A stretch of 64,000 nucleotides of DNA, taken from positions 558,001 to 622,000 of the forward strand of contig CAVZIL010000008.1 in the NCBI GenBank assembly GCA_963775505.1, given 5' to 3'. Position 1 is the first letter of the stretch. The number at the start of each line of letters is the position of its first letter. Shown one piece after another: positions 12,701 to 17,208 of the stretch. This stretch comes from JAIBJN01 sp963775505. Its GTDB lineage: Bacteria; Actinomycetota; Thermoleophilia; Gaiellales; Gaiellaceae. The position numbers and the translations under genes are program-made. Under the pieces are notes generated by a model, which was not told the origin of the DNA, did not search any database, and saw only the letters and a program-made list of their open reading frames with translations.

Positions 12701-12834
12701 ACGGCGAGGAACACGGCGGCGGCCGCCGCGACCGCGGCGGCCGTCCGCACGGGCGAGGAGCCGCGGAGGACGGCGGCCGGCTCGACGTCAGCCGAGCCGG
12801 TCTCCGAGGGCCGCAGTGGAGGGAGAGGAGTCAT
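781..12834 (-). CDS. Giant Ig-like repeat surface protein with FN3 and PASTA-like domains (4017 aa)
   Basis: Probable cell-surface adhesin or structural protein. Residues about 30-52 form one hydrophobic segment (signal anchor). Residues to about 230 form a non-repetitive head, and about 230-450 a jelly-roll-like module. Then comes a very long run of Ig-like/Big-type repeats of about 90-100 residues marked by phrases such as VDNTAPS, FECRLDGGAW and SHTFEVRATDVAGN. Near the C-terminus are a fibronectin-III-like domain (SLSWTAAADNSGL), a PASTA-like domain (about 3833-3889), a Pro/Thr/Ser-rich stretch and a second hydrophobic helix (about 3964-3983), followed by a short basic tail. Three blocks are nearly identical at DNA level (separate entry). 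The gene stands alone between convergent and divergent neighbours. No enzymatic motif was recognised. Confidence 0.85.
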   Translation of the reverse strand: MTPLPPLRPSETGSADVEPAAVLRGSSPVRTAAAVAAAAAVFLAVVLVAGVGRVDGGVPEFLADALGPERAEAPMERTPATGVDVRIHDRGYSVSHRGMSVSLASEDVGGAMWRRHVHGVTRETDFGTETILIGRAKTESFLTVAKRQGERTWRWRIASRLQPRLDRAGAVTFLDPDRHLVTNISIDPVRILDAEGKDVTPAGLRWHLERGDGAWFLTLALDDRDLPLPYVIDPAVTHRTSATANNGGGSTSLTIAKPAGAVEKDLLVAHVTIRNTGTITAPAGWTQAVNAAYTTGGNWLRQSVWYKVATASEPANYTWSFGTSGAAAGGISAFYGVKTTTAPGPLNVVDTTPSFANSGTVTATSITTTTNNALVLAFFSVRANSAFSQAAGMTELYEAAASGGMAVATDSMVQVTAGATGNKTSTVTSTRNGGTQASFNVDNTAPTGSLNDPGTPLVGTVGLTGNASDADSTISVQFQRSPANLGTWTNIGTADTASPYTASFDTTAVVDGLYDLRVVVTDAAANVTNSAVVEDRRVDNTAPASTTTFPAAAGTYNTASWNAGCATAGFCGTYSDGGSGVAQVEISIRQGSSNYWSGGSFSSGSEVWNTATSGGGTWSYGFAAGSFPTDGGYTIRVRATDVAGNVEAPASRSFTIDRDPPETTIDSNPADPAASTSADFDFSSDEGGSSFECRIDGGGWSACTSPRNYTSLADGSHTFEVRATDVAGNQDASAASFTWLVDTAAPSSTIAFPAASGEYNATGWDSGCPTSGLCGTSADGAGSGVAEVEVSIRQGTGDYWDGSAFTSGTETWNDATLAAGDWSYAFDSTDFPADGSYTIRVRATDAVANAEAPSSRTFAYDTSSPSALFIHPGAGGDYTNATWNGGCPASGFCGTQSDSLSGVASVEVSIQRPATGLYWDGSSFSSTGETFETATLAGGDWSLDFAAATFPADGQYTVHIRAIDDAGNSEPGPTRVFRIDNAAPSSTVSFPAHSGTYNTAGWNAGCATSGFCGTHSDGGSGVQSVEVSIRQGSGDYWDGSAFTSGTEVWNTATLAGGDWSQDFAAAGFPADGMYTVRVRATDVAGNVETPASRSFTIDRAAPQTTIDSSPSDPTSSTSADFDFSSDEVGSTFDCRLDGGAWGACTSPESYTGLADGSHTFDVRATDVAGNTDGSPASYTWLVDTTAPSSTIDFPDDSGLYNPSGWDSGCPTSVLCGTSADGAGSGVAEVEVSIRQGTGDYWDGSAFTSGTETWNDATLAAGDWSYAFDSPDFPADGSYTIRVRARDDAGNTETASSRTFTFDSTEPETSIDSSMADPTNSTSASFDFSSDEAGSTFECALDGGAWSACTSPKAYGGLSDGGHSFEVRATDPAGNTDGNPASFGWTIDTVAPSSSAGFPAASGVYTAAAWDAGCAPAGLCGTYSDTGVGVVDVEVSIRQGSGDYWDGSAFTSGSEVWNDATLAAGNWSYAFDSTDFPADGDYTVRLRARDDAGNVESASARTFTYDTTAPQTVIDSSPADPTASTSADFDFSSDEVGSTFECRLDAGAWGACTSPGSYTGLADGSHTFDVRATDVAGNTDGSPASFTWLVDTTAPSSTIDFPAAGGEYNTAGWNDGCAIAGACGSYSDGSGSGVDQVQVSVRRVSTGLYWNGAAFSSGAEVLLNTSLAAGDWTRTFPASNFPADDDYTIRVFATDTVGNGEAPASRTFSFDDTDPSGSLTAPADGAFLAGTITVSSDSADTGSGVESAEFQRRPAGGSPWTTIDTDSNAPYSINWDTTPLADGDYDLRALTTDDAGNTSTSPLRTVTVDNTAPSSATLDALPAAIRNGHALTGSGADATSGIDSLTYLYCAGPPCTPSTPIGSSTTGPDYSVAWTAQPADGDVRVLVRVTDRAGNTLDSASEDVLVDNTDPSGSLTAPADGAFLAGTITVSSDSADTGSGVESAEFQRRPAGGSPWTTIDTDSNAPYSINWDTTPLADGDYDLRALTTDDAGNTSTSPLRTVTVDNTAPSVTLTAPTGFVNAAAPDPFTVTAMTPDGDVQNVELFSCSNQSAGCSSGSWISLGVDASAPYSASWAIDPDSNRALRVVATDTAGNTGGDVVDVTIDRTSPTGSLTAPADGAFLAGTITVSSDSADTGSGVESAEFQRRPAGGSPWTTIDTDSNAPYSINWDTTPLADGDYDLRALTTDDAGNTSTSPLRTVTVDNTTPSAPVVTLSESSPFAYVSGGEIFVNTDESGSYDVEATSSDPHSGIDKIRFPGPTDDPSSPYSATYAFGDLSGPQTVTAFNGAGLTASTPYTVTPDTAEPTGGSVDYLDGYDADGDVTVSVDAGADALSGVAPASALLERRTAALSDGVCDPFAGGWSTVTSPDTVGAGLCAQYRYRVSDRVGNEATYSSASVVKVDLVDPEAPLLTLDESSPFAHVVGTEIFVNTNETGSYDVDASTSDSVSGIAKVVFPGGVEDTSAPYAATYDFDDLLGSETVTAHDGAGNTSSSDFDVTEDISAPSTTDDTASIGSAWQTAPVTVTLTPTDARSGVAATYYTSDGSVPTTSSDEGTSVDLTADGVYVIRYFSVDNVGNVEPVRTAFATIRIDQTNPSQPVITLDESTPYAHVSGSEVFVNTDENGGYDVSATTSDAGSGIDRVSFPGGIDDDTSPYSATYDLDDLSGAQTVTAHDAAGNTAGDTFTVTPDTAAPAGGSVDYPDGYDADGTVAIALDAGTDALSGIALGSAVLERQTSTLAGGACDPFVGSWSAVSSPDTVPDSTCAQYRYRVSDRVGNEATYSSANVVKVDLTAPQTTIGVAPGDPSSAPSPAFEFSATEAGSTFECRLDGGAWSACSSPETVGPLVDGGHAFEVRATDAAGLTDPTPASHTWTVDTVSPDTAFDEVPPDPSNDDAPTFEFSAGEAGSAFECRLDGGAWAACSSPETIGLLADGSHAFDVRAVDGAGNVDPSPASHTWTVDTVAPDSSFSVVPADPTNDTTPSFEFSASEGGSTFECRLDAGSWTACSSPETVGPLADGSHTFEVRATDPAGNQETAPEAYTWMVDTGAPPVTITQPSGFVNASDADPYTVRATSPDGDVADVEFFRCSDASTACATGSWVSLGTDATAPYEASWPLDPDGNRALRAVATDVASNAGADVVDVTIDRTVPATAIDSAPSDPSGSSSASFDFSASEGGVTFECRLDAGGWSGCSSPQGYAGLTDGAHTFHVRATDVAGNVDPTPATFSWTVDTVAPETTIDLAPGDPSGSQAPSFEFSANEGGSTFECRLDGDAWSACSSPQGYAGLADGSHTFQVRAADAAGHVDPTPATHVWTIDATPPGGGLADPGQFLRGTVALSGSPSDDGAGVQSVDFQVSPADTGSWTSVGLDTTDPYATGWDTTTVADGAHDLRIVVTDNAGNSSPSAVIEDRVVDNTAPGATMNDPGAYLRATVSLSADASDAGSGVDTVSFERSPAGGGAWTAVANSWNTTGVADGLYDLRVIVTDNAGNSTTSAPVTDRRVDNTRPSLTASTPADGVTIASAGSLEVVASEDLAGIVGAEIDGSPAPAPSVSGDTVTYTHSFAPGPHLLAGELEDLAGNRQPIRIHFTTWTGATADYPYVEKNSHAAASMSLRSASDTTTVTVPAGGWAGAPAGDWLVVRIDPQPGTGASGGFQPASENLDVTAYWALDGSAVTSFSLPLEIVVDNAEPHVVPAVFESGAWRPLAEVPGGGLPAAWADGFAFDGTNVRILTRHLSLFTLLEDVEAPTKPGAFKGIVKKSKFSLSWTAAADNSGLISAYRVYANNALVKTVDGSKRLVGMGAFKLTDRRAFRVAAVDGAGNVGPQTVALKVVPKLARLSLAAAKAALKKRGFKTGKITWMTSATVPAGRVVKGAVGGLRAAGSKVGLRVSRGQAAGRSFAPAPPPSSPTSPPPASSPPSPAPAETAPTPPTTSTTTTSLAEPVQPKRGRVFPFASRSIDSFSEVRRELGFGLLAAAFSIALIAGLRARRPAAAASAAQGDQLLLWDQRIAEAIRRFLRLS
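6223..6508 (-). repeat. Long intragenic repeat, copy 1
   Basis: About 286 bp within the giant Ig-repeat gene that recurs almost base for base at 6817-7102 and 7405-7690. It encodes one whole Ig-like unit, from SGSLTAPADGAF to PLRTVTVDNT. Other Ig units of the same gene are much more diverged, so these three arose recently or are being homogenised. Confidence 0.9.
6817..7102 (-). repeat. Long intragenic repeat, copy 2
   Basis: Second nearly identical copy, offset 594 bp from copy 1. Between copies lies a different, diverged Ig-like unit, so the larger period is two units. Copies 2 and 3 share a further CTCGGATCCGTGT past the common end, making them each other's closest relatives. Confidence 0.9.
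7405..7690 (-). repeat. Long intragenic repeat, copy 3
   Basis: Third nearly identical copy, offset 588 bp from copy 2. The encoded protein unit is the same in all three copies by eye. Short reads could not bridge this array, so copy number may be mis-assembled. Confidence 0.9.
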
Positions 12835-13007
12835 CGTTCTCTGGCGCGCGAAAAGCGTCTTCCTGGTCGAACCAATCGGCCAGAGGCGTAGGGTCGTGGC
12901 CGCAAAGCGGTATGAAAACGGGATGAGAGGCTGCGAAGCACCCGTTCGGGTGGCCGGCCACTCCCCCGGAAGGAGGAGAACGCCGAGCGCCTAGAATTCA
13001 TGGCCGC

Positions 13008-14673
13008 ATGGCCACGACGGAAGACCGCCGCGGTCTCGACGCCACGGAGGAGTGGCGGCGCGACCTCTACGCTGCGACGCCCGAGCGGGAAGCCCTCTTC
13101 ACCACGATGTCGGGCGTGCCGGTCGAGCCGCTCTACACGCCCGACAACGTCGACGTCGCCTACGAGCGCGACCTCGGCTACCCGGGTGTCTTCCCCTACA
13201 CGCGCGGGGTCTACCCGTCAATGCACCGCGGGAAGCTCTGGACGATGCGGCAGTTCGCCGGCTTCGGCACGGCCGAAGAGACGAACGTCCGCTTCCGGTA
13301 CCTGCTCGAGCACGGGCAGACCGGGCTCTCGACGGCGTTCGACATGCCGACCCTCATGGGCTACGACTCGGACCACGCGAAGTCGCTCGGGGAGGTCGGG
13401 CCGCGAGGGCGTGGCGATCGACTCGCTCGCGGACATGGAGCAGCTCTTCGCGGGGATCCCGCTGGACGAGGTGTCCACCTCGATGACCATCAACGCGCCG
13501 GCCGCGATGCTGCTCGCCTTCTACATCTGCGTCGCCGAGAAGCAGGGAGTGGGCCGCGACAAGCTCCGCGGGACGATCCAGACGGACATCCTCAAGGAGT
13601 ACATCGCGCAGAAGGAGTGGATCTTCCCGCCCGAGCCGTCCATGCGGCTCTGCGTAGACATGATCGAGTTCTGCGCCCGGGAGGTGCCGCTCTGGCACCC
13701 GGTCTCGATCTCCGGCTACCACATTCGCGAGGCCGGCTCGACGGCCGCGCAGGAGCTCGCGTTCACCCTGGCCGACGGGTTCGCGTACGTCGAGGCCGCC
13801 GTCGCGCGCGGCCTCCCCGTCGACGACTTCGCCCCGCGGCTTTCGTTCTTCTTCAACGCGCACATCGACTTCTTCGAGGAGATCGCCAAGTACCGCGCCG
13901 CCCGGCGGATCTGGGCCCGCGAGCTGCGCGACACGTACGGCGCGAAGAGCCCGCGGTCGTGGCTCATGCGCTTCCATGCCCAGACCGCCGGGGTCTCGCT
14001 GACCGCCCAGCAGCCCGAGGTCAACATCGTGCGTACCGCGGTGGAGGCGCTCGCCGCCGTCCTCGGCGGCTGCCAGTCGCTGCACACGAACTCCTTCGAC
14101 GAGGCGCTCGCCCTCCCGACCGAGCATGCGGTCAAGATCGCGCTGCGCACGCAGCAGGTTCTCGCGCACGAGACCGGCGTCGCCTCGACGATCGACCCGC
14201 TCGGAGGCTCCTACTTCCTCGAGGACCTCACGAACCGCCTCGAGGCCGAGGCGTACGACTACTTCGACCGAATCCGCCGGCTGGGCGGCGTCGTCCCCGC
14301 CATCAAGGAGAACTTCTTCCAGCGCGAGATCGCCGAGGCGTCCTTCCGGTTCCAGAGCGAGCTGGAGGCGGGACAGCGGGTGATCGTCGGCGTCAACCGC
14401 TTCCAGGAGCCCGATGAGCGGCCGATCGAGATCCTCAAGATCGACCAGGCCCTCGAGGACAAGCAGGTCAGGCGGGTCAGGGAGCTCCGCGAGACCCGCG
14501 ACGCGACGGCCGTCGAGGCCGCGCTCGCCCGTCTCAAGGAGGACGCCGCCGCCGAGGACAAGAACCTGATGCCCGCCATCGTCGAGGCCTCGCGCGTGTA
14601 TGTGACGATGGGCGAGATGTGCGAGGCCCTCCGCGAGGTCTGGGGAACCTGGCGCGAGACGCCGGTGTTCTGA
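13008..14673 (+). CDS. B12-dependent acyl-CoA mutase large subunit, isobutyryl-CoA-mutase-like (frameshifted)
   Basis: Catalytic TIM-barrel subunit of a coenzyme-B12 acyl-CoA mutase (methylmalonyl/isobutyryl/2-hydroxyisobutyryl family) without its own B12 domain. The reading frame is broken by one extra C at about 13401: frame from ATG 13008 reads to VGEVG-G131, then the frame one base later continues REGVAIDSLADME to the family-typical end GTWRETPVF. Corrected length is about 554 aa. Substrate-pocket positions look ICM-like: Phe83 (RQFAGF; Tyr in methylmalonyl-CoA mutase, Ile in HcmA), Ala110 and Gln201 (the Arg that binds a free carboxylate in methylmalonyl-CoA mutase). The B12-binding partner is encoded at 59029. 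A TAGAAT box at 12992 suggests a short or absent leader; the GGAAGGAGGAG at about 12968 is distant. Confidence 0.85.
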
Positions 14674-14678
14674 CTCTC

Positions 14679-14692
14679 ACCGAGTGCTCGGT
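14679..14692 (+). terminator. Small hairpin after the mutase gene
   Basis: ACCGAG-TG-CTCGGT, a 6-bp stem with a 2-base loop, begins 6 bases after the mutase stop. There is no T-run. It is a weak terminator candidate supported by location only. Confidence 0.3.
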
Positions 14693-14936
14693 CTCGCCGA
14701 ACGGCTAGTGGCAGCCGACCGGCCGGTTCAGTAATGTCGCGCCTCACACGGGCGGCGGTTGGCCGCAGCCGACGCCCGATCAAGCGGGGGCGCCGTGAGC
14801 CTTCCCTCTACGGCCCTCGCGTGGGGTTGCGCGGGCCCTCCCGGAGACCAAGCGGGACGTGGCCCGCCTCCCCCTTCCGGGGGATAGACGCGCGGGCTTC
14901 CCTCAGCAAGATTTTCGGGGCGCTCCTCCAGGGCGC

Positions 14937-14973
14937 GCGCGGCCGCCCCCGATTGGTCGGGGGGTGGCCGCGC
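14937..14973 (-). terminator. Long GC hairpin downstream of the LuxR-type regulator
   Basis: GCGCGGCCGCCCCCGA pairs with TCGGGGGGTGGCCGCGC across a TTGG loop, with one mismatch or bulge. It lies about 35 bases past the stop of the minus-strand regulator gene and also faces the convergent mutase gene. There is no U-tract. Strong stems without U-tails are often proposed as terminators in actinobacteria. Confidence 0.5.
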
Positions 14974-15006
14974 TCCGTTTCTGCGAGCGTCTCCCGCCGG
15001 TAGCGG

Positions 15007-15678
15007 CTAGGCCGCCGCCGGGCTCTGGGCGGACTGAAGCGGAAGCAGCCCGTGCACCTGCGCCCACCGGCTCGCCTCGGTTCGATTCGAGACGTTGAGC
15101 TTGCGGTAGATGTTGGACAGGTGGAACTTCACGGTCTGCTCCGTGACCCAGAGCATGCGGGCGAGCTGTGCGTTCGAATGGCCCTCGGCCACGAGGGTCA
15201 GGATCTCCAGCTCGCGACGGGTCAGGCCCCAGGACTCCTCGATCGACTCGCGGGACCTCTGGCGCGTGCCGTTGTGTCCGCGGGCCAGGTAGATGGAGTG
15301 GTCGAACGCCTGCCTGATCGCGGACGCGAGATCGTCGGCGTGGGCGGTCTTGAGCACGTAGGCCTCGGCGCCCGCCGCCAGCGCCGCGTCGACGTACTGG
15401 GGATCCGCGTACGCCGAGAGGACGATCACCTTCAGCTCCGGCGCCTTCTGCTTGGCCAGCGACAGGCACTCGATGCCGTCCATCCGGCCGTTCTCCAGCT
15501 CGACGCAGGTGACGAACAGGCTGGGATTGTGCTCCTCGATCAGCGCGACAGCGTGCTCGGGCGAGGTCGCCTTCCCCTTGACCTCGATCCCGATCCGCGC
15601 CAGAACTTGCTCCACCCCCTCCAGCCAGAGGGGATGCTCGTCCAGCAATACAGCAGTGCGATGCTCGGAAGGACTCAT
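15007..15678 (-). CDS. Orphan LuxR/NarL-type response regulator with atypical receiver
   Basis: At 223 aa it has normal family length: receiver domain (about 8-125) and C-terminal LuxR-type helix-turn-helix (about 150-210, LTRRELEILTLVAEG ... TVKFHLSNIYRKL). Receiver residues Asp13/Glu14, Ser88 and Lys110 are in place. However, the strand that should carry the phosphoacceptor reads FVTCVEL, so Cys58 replaces the expected Asp, although Glu60 or Glu62 is nearby. Phosphorylation by a histidine kinase is therefore doubtful, and none is encoded nearby. The start codon and its Shine-Dalgarno lie inside a perfect hairpin (15677-15698). Targets are unknown; the polysaccharide genes next door are a reasonable guess. 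Confidence 0.85.
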   Translation of the reverse strand: MSPSEHRTAVLLDEHPLWLEGVEQVLARIGIEVKGKATSPEHAVALIEEHNPSLFVTCVELENGRMDGIECLSLAKQKAPELKVIVLSAYADPQYVDAALAAGAEAYVLKTAHADDLASAIRQAFDHSIYLARGHNGTRQRSRESIEESWGLTRRELEILTLVAEGHSNAQLARMLWVTEQTVKFHLSNIYRKLNVSNRTEASRWAQVHGLLPLQSAQSPAAA

Positions 15679-15698
15679 CGAAAGGGCCGCCTTTCGAT
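15677..15698 (-). promoter_or_regulatory. Hairpin sequestering the regulator's Shine-Dalgarno and start codon
   Basis: In the minus-strand transcript ATCGAAAGG-CGGC-CCTTTCGAT forms a perfect 9-bp stem with a 4-base loop. The purine-rich GAAAGG, the likely ribosome site, is in one arm, and the first two bases of AUG are the end of the other arm. As DNA it could also be a dyad operator. Either reading implies control of regulator expression. Confidence 0.6.
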
Positions 15699-15828
15699 CG
15701 GACTACACGAAGAACTAGACCATAGCTCATCTTTCGGCGTGTGCAAAGTTTCGGCGGAAAAGGTGCGGAAACTGCGTCTTTCGGGCCGAGCTCACGCACA
15801 CGGAAGTGGGTCGCGCCCCCTCGAACGG

Positions 15829-16818
15829 CTAGAGGCCGTCGAGCTCGGCGACGAGCAGCGGTGGCGCGTGCAGGTACTCGGCGGCCCTTCGCTTTCGCTC
15901 GATGTCCTCGTAGACGCGCTCGACGATCTCCGCGTCGAGGCCGGTCGCCGCCGCCGCGGCCTCCGCCGGAAGGCCGTGGTTTCGGGCGTAGAGGCAGAGG
16001 TCGAGCTTGTCGAACGGGACCGAGAAGTAGAACTCCTCCTGGCTCTGCTCGAGCGCGTAGGTGTCGGTCGTCGGGGGGCGCTCGCGGATCACCGCCGGCA
16101 CTCCGACCTCCTCGGCGAGCTGGTAGACCTGCGTCTTGTACAGGTGGGCGATCGGCTTCACGTCCGCGGAGCCGTCGCCGTTCTTCACGAAGAAGCCCTG
16201 GTCGTACTCGAGCCGGTTCGGCGTCCCCACGACGGCGTAATCCAGGCGGTCGGCGTGGTAGTACTCGAGCATCTTGCGCACGCGCTGCTTGAAGTTCGTC
16301 GCGGCGACCACCTCGCGGTAGGCCGTCGCCGTCAGCCGCGCCTCGCGGCGCTCGCCCTCCGGCGACTCGGCGACGACCGTGAAGAGGCTGTAGCGCGAGC
16401 CGCCGAGCAGGCTGGGCAGCACGATCTTCGCCTTCCAGCCCGCGCCGTACTCCGGGAGCACCGCGCGAATGGCGGCGTCGCGGCGCTCGTAGCAGCCGGC
16501 CGCCTCGAGCAGCTCCGTGACGTCCTCGAGCACCGTCTCCACGCCGGCGGCCTCGGCGGCGACGTTGGAGAGGTCGAGCGTGTCGGAGGCGGACTCGCCT
16601 TCGGGCATGAGCACCCCGAGCACGCGCTCCGGCCCGAAGGCGCGGACGCAGAGGAAGGCGACGAGGCTCGAGTCAACGCCACCGGAGAGGCCGACGACGG
16701 CGCCGCGGCGGCGCAGGTCCTTGTAGACGACGTCGCGAAGCCGCTCGGCGATCTCGTCGACCGCCCGCCCGGCGTCGAGACGCAGCGACTCGAGCGTCAG
16801 CTCAGCCTGCGGCGCCAT
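15829..16818 (-). CDS. NadE-type ammonia-dependent NAD synthase or related amide ligase
   Basis: N-type ATP pyrophosphatase of 329 aa. The P-loop SGGVDSS is at about residues 45-51. The NadE hallmark region GTPNRLEYDQGFF ... GDGSADVKPIAHLYKTQV is at about 209-240. There is no glutaminase domain, so free ammonia or a partner must supply nitrogen. Its start overlaps the upstream carrier-protein gene by 17 bases, and both lie divergent to an asparagine-synthase/acyl-ligase fusion. The family consensus says nicotinate adenine dinucleotide amidation. The carrier-protein coupling makes a dedicated role in amidating a polysaccharide precursor or acyl group a fair alternative. A stretch around residues 135-175 is longer than in textbook NadE. 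Confidence 0.75.
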   Translation of the reverse strand: MAPQAELTLESLRLDAGRAVDEIAERLRDVVYKDLRRRGAVVGLSGGVDSSLVAFLCVRAFGPERVLGVLMPEGESASDTLDLSNVAAEAAGVETVLEDVTELLEAAGCYERRDAAIRAVLPEYGAGWKAKIVLPSLLGGSRYSLFTVVAESPEGERREARLTATAYREVVAATNFKQRVRKMLEYYHADRLDYAVVGTPNRLEYDQGFFVKNGDGSADVKPIAHLYKTQVYQLAEEVGVPAVIRERPPTTDTYALEQSQEEFYFSVPFDKLDLCLYARNHGLPAEAAAAATGLDAEIVERVYEDIERKRRAAEYLHAPPLLVAELDGL

Positions 16819-17089
16819 TCGTGCCGGCGGTCTTCTCGCCGACGAAGCGGGTGATGTTCGCGATCGAGTCGAGGTTCTCGGGAAGAACCTCCTCGTCCGC
16901 GATCGCGACCTCGTAGCGCTCCTCGATGAACCCGATCAGCTCGAGGACGCCAGTCGAGTCGATCACGCCCACCTCGATGAGCGAGTCGTCCCGGTCGAGC
17001 GCGACGCCGTCCGCGCTCAGCGGGAAGTTGTCCCTGAGGAACTGGCGAACTTCCTGCTCGATCGCGTCGGGTCCGGGCATGACGGGCAA
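16802..17089 (-). CDS. Acyl carrier protein
   Basis: 95-residue carrier protein. The phosphopantetheine serine sits in IDSTGVLELIGFIEE, where helix II follows the Ser as in ACPs, and the protein is acidic overall. ATG at 17089; a second in-frame ATG at 17080 is possible. The 3' end overlaps the NadE-like gene by 17 bases, so the two are probably translationally coupled. Divergent from the AsnB-ligase gene with 119 bp between starts, a likely shared promoter region. The AMP-ligase half of that neighbour is the natural candidate for loading this carrier. Confidence 0.85.
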   Translation of the reverse strand: MPVMPGPDAIEQEVRQFLRDNFPLSADGVALDRDDSLIEVGVIDSTGVLELIGFIEERYEVAIADEEVLPENLDSIANITRFVGEKTAGTNGAAG

Positions 17090-17208
17090 AGAGAAGTCGC
17101 CCGAAGACCGCGCGGGGCGACGATCGGAGAATAGCAGCGTCCTTGGCGGCTTTCGACCAGGATTTCCTGCCCTTGCCGCTTTCGCGGCTCCCCCGTATCG
17201 TCAGGGAC

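Larger units (their letters stand above)
14674..15006. other. 333-bp gene-free gap between convergent genes
   Basis: No coding frame with homology was recognised. It contains the small hairpin at 14679 and a long GC-rich hairpin at 14937-14973. Short frames at 14734-15003 have arginine-rich compositions typical of shadow translation. Nothing else is seen. Confidence 0.6.

Noticed and set aside
781..12834. Possible IS or phage insertion to explain the 12-kb gene
   Set aside because: No transposase, inverted ends or target duplications; base composition matches the surroundings and the frame is uninterrupted.
14734..15003. 89-codon frame in the 14.7-15.0 kb gap
   Set aside because: Composition Arg/Pro/Gly-rich, overlaps a terminator-like hairpin, no ribosome site or family likeness.
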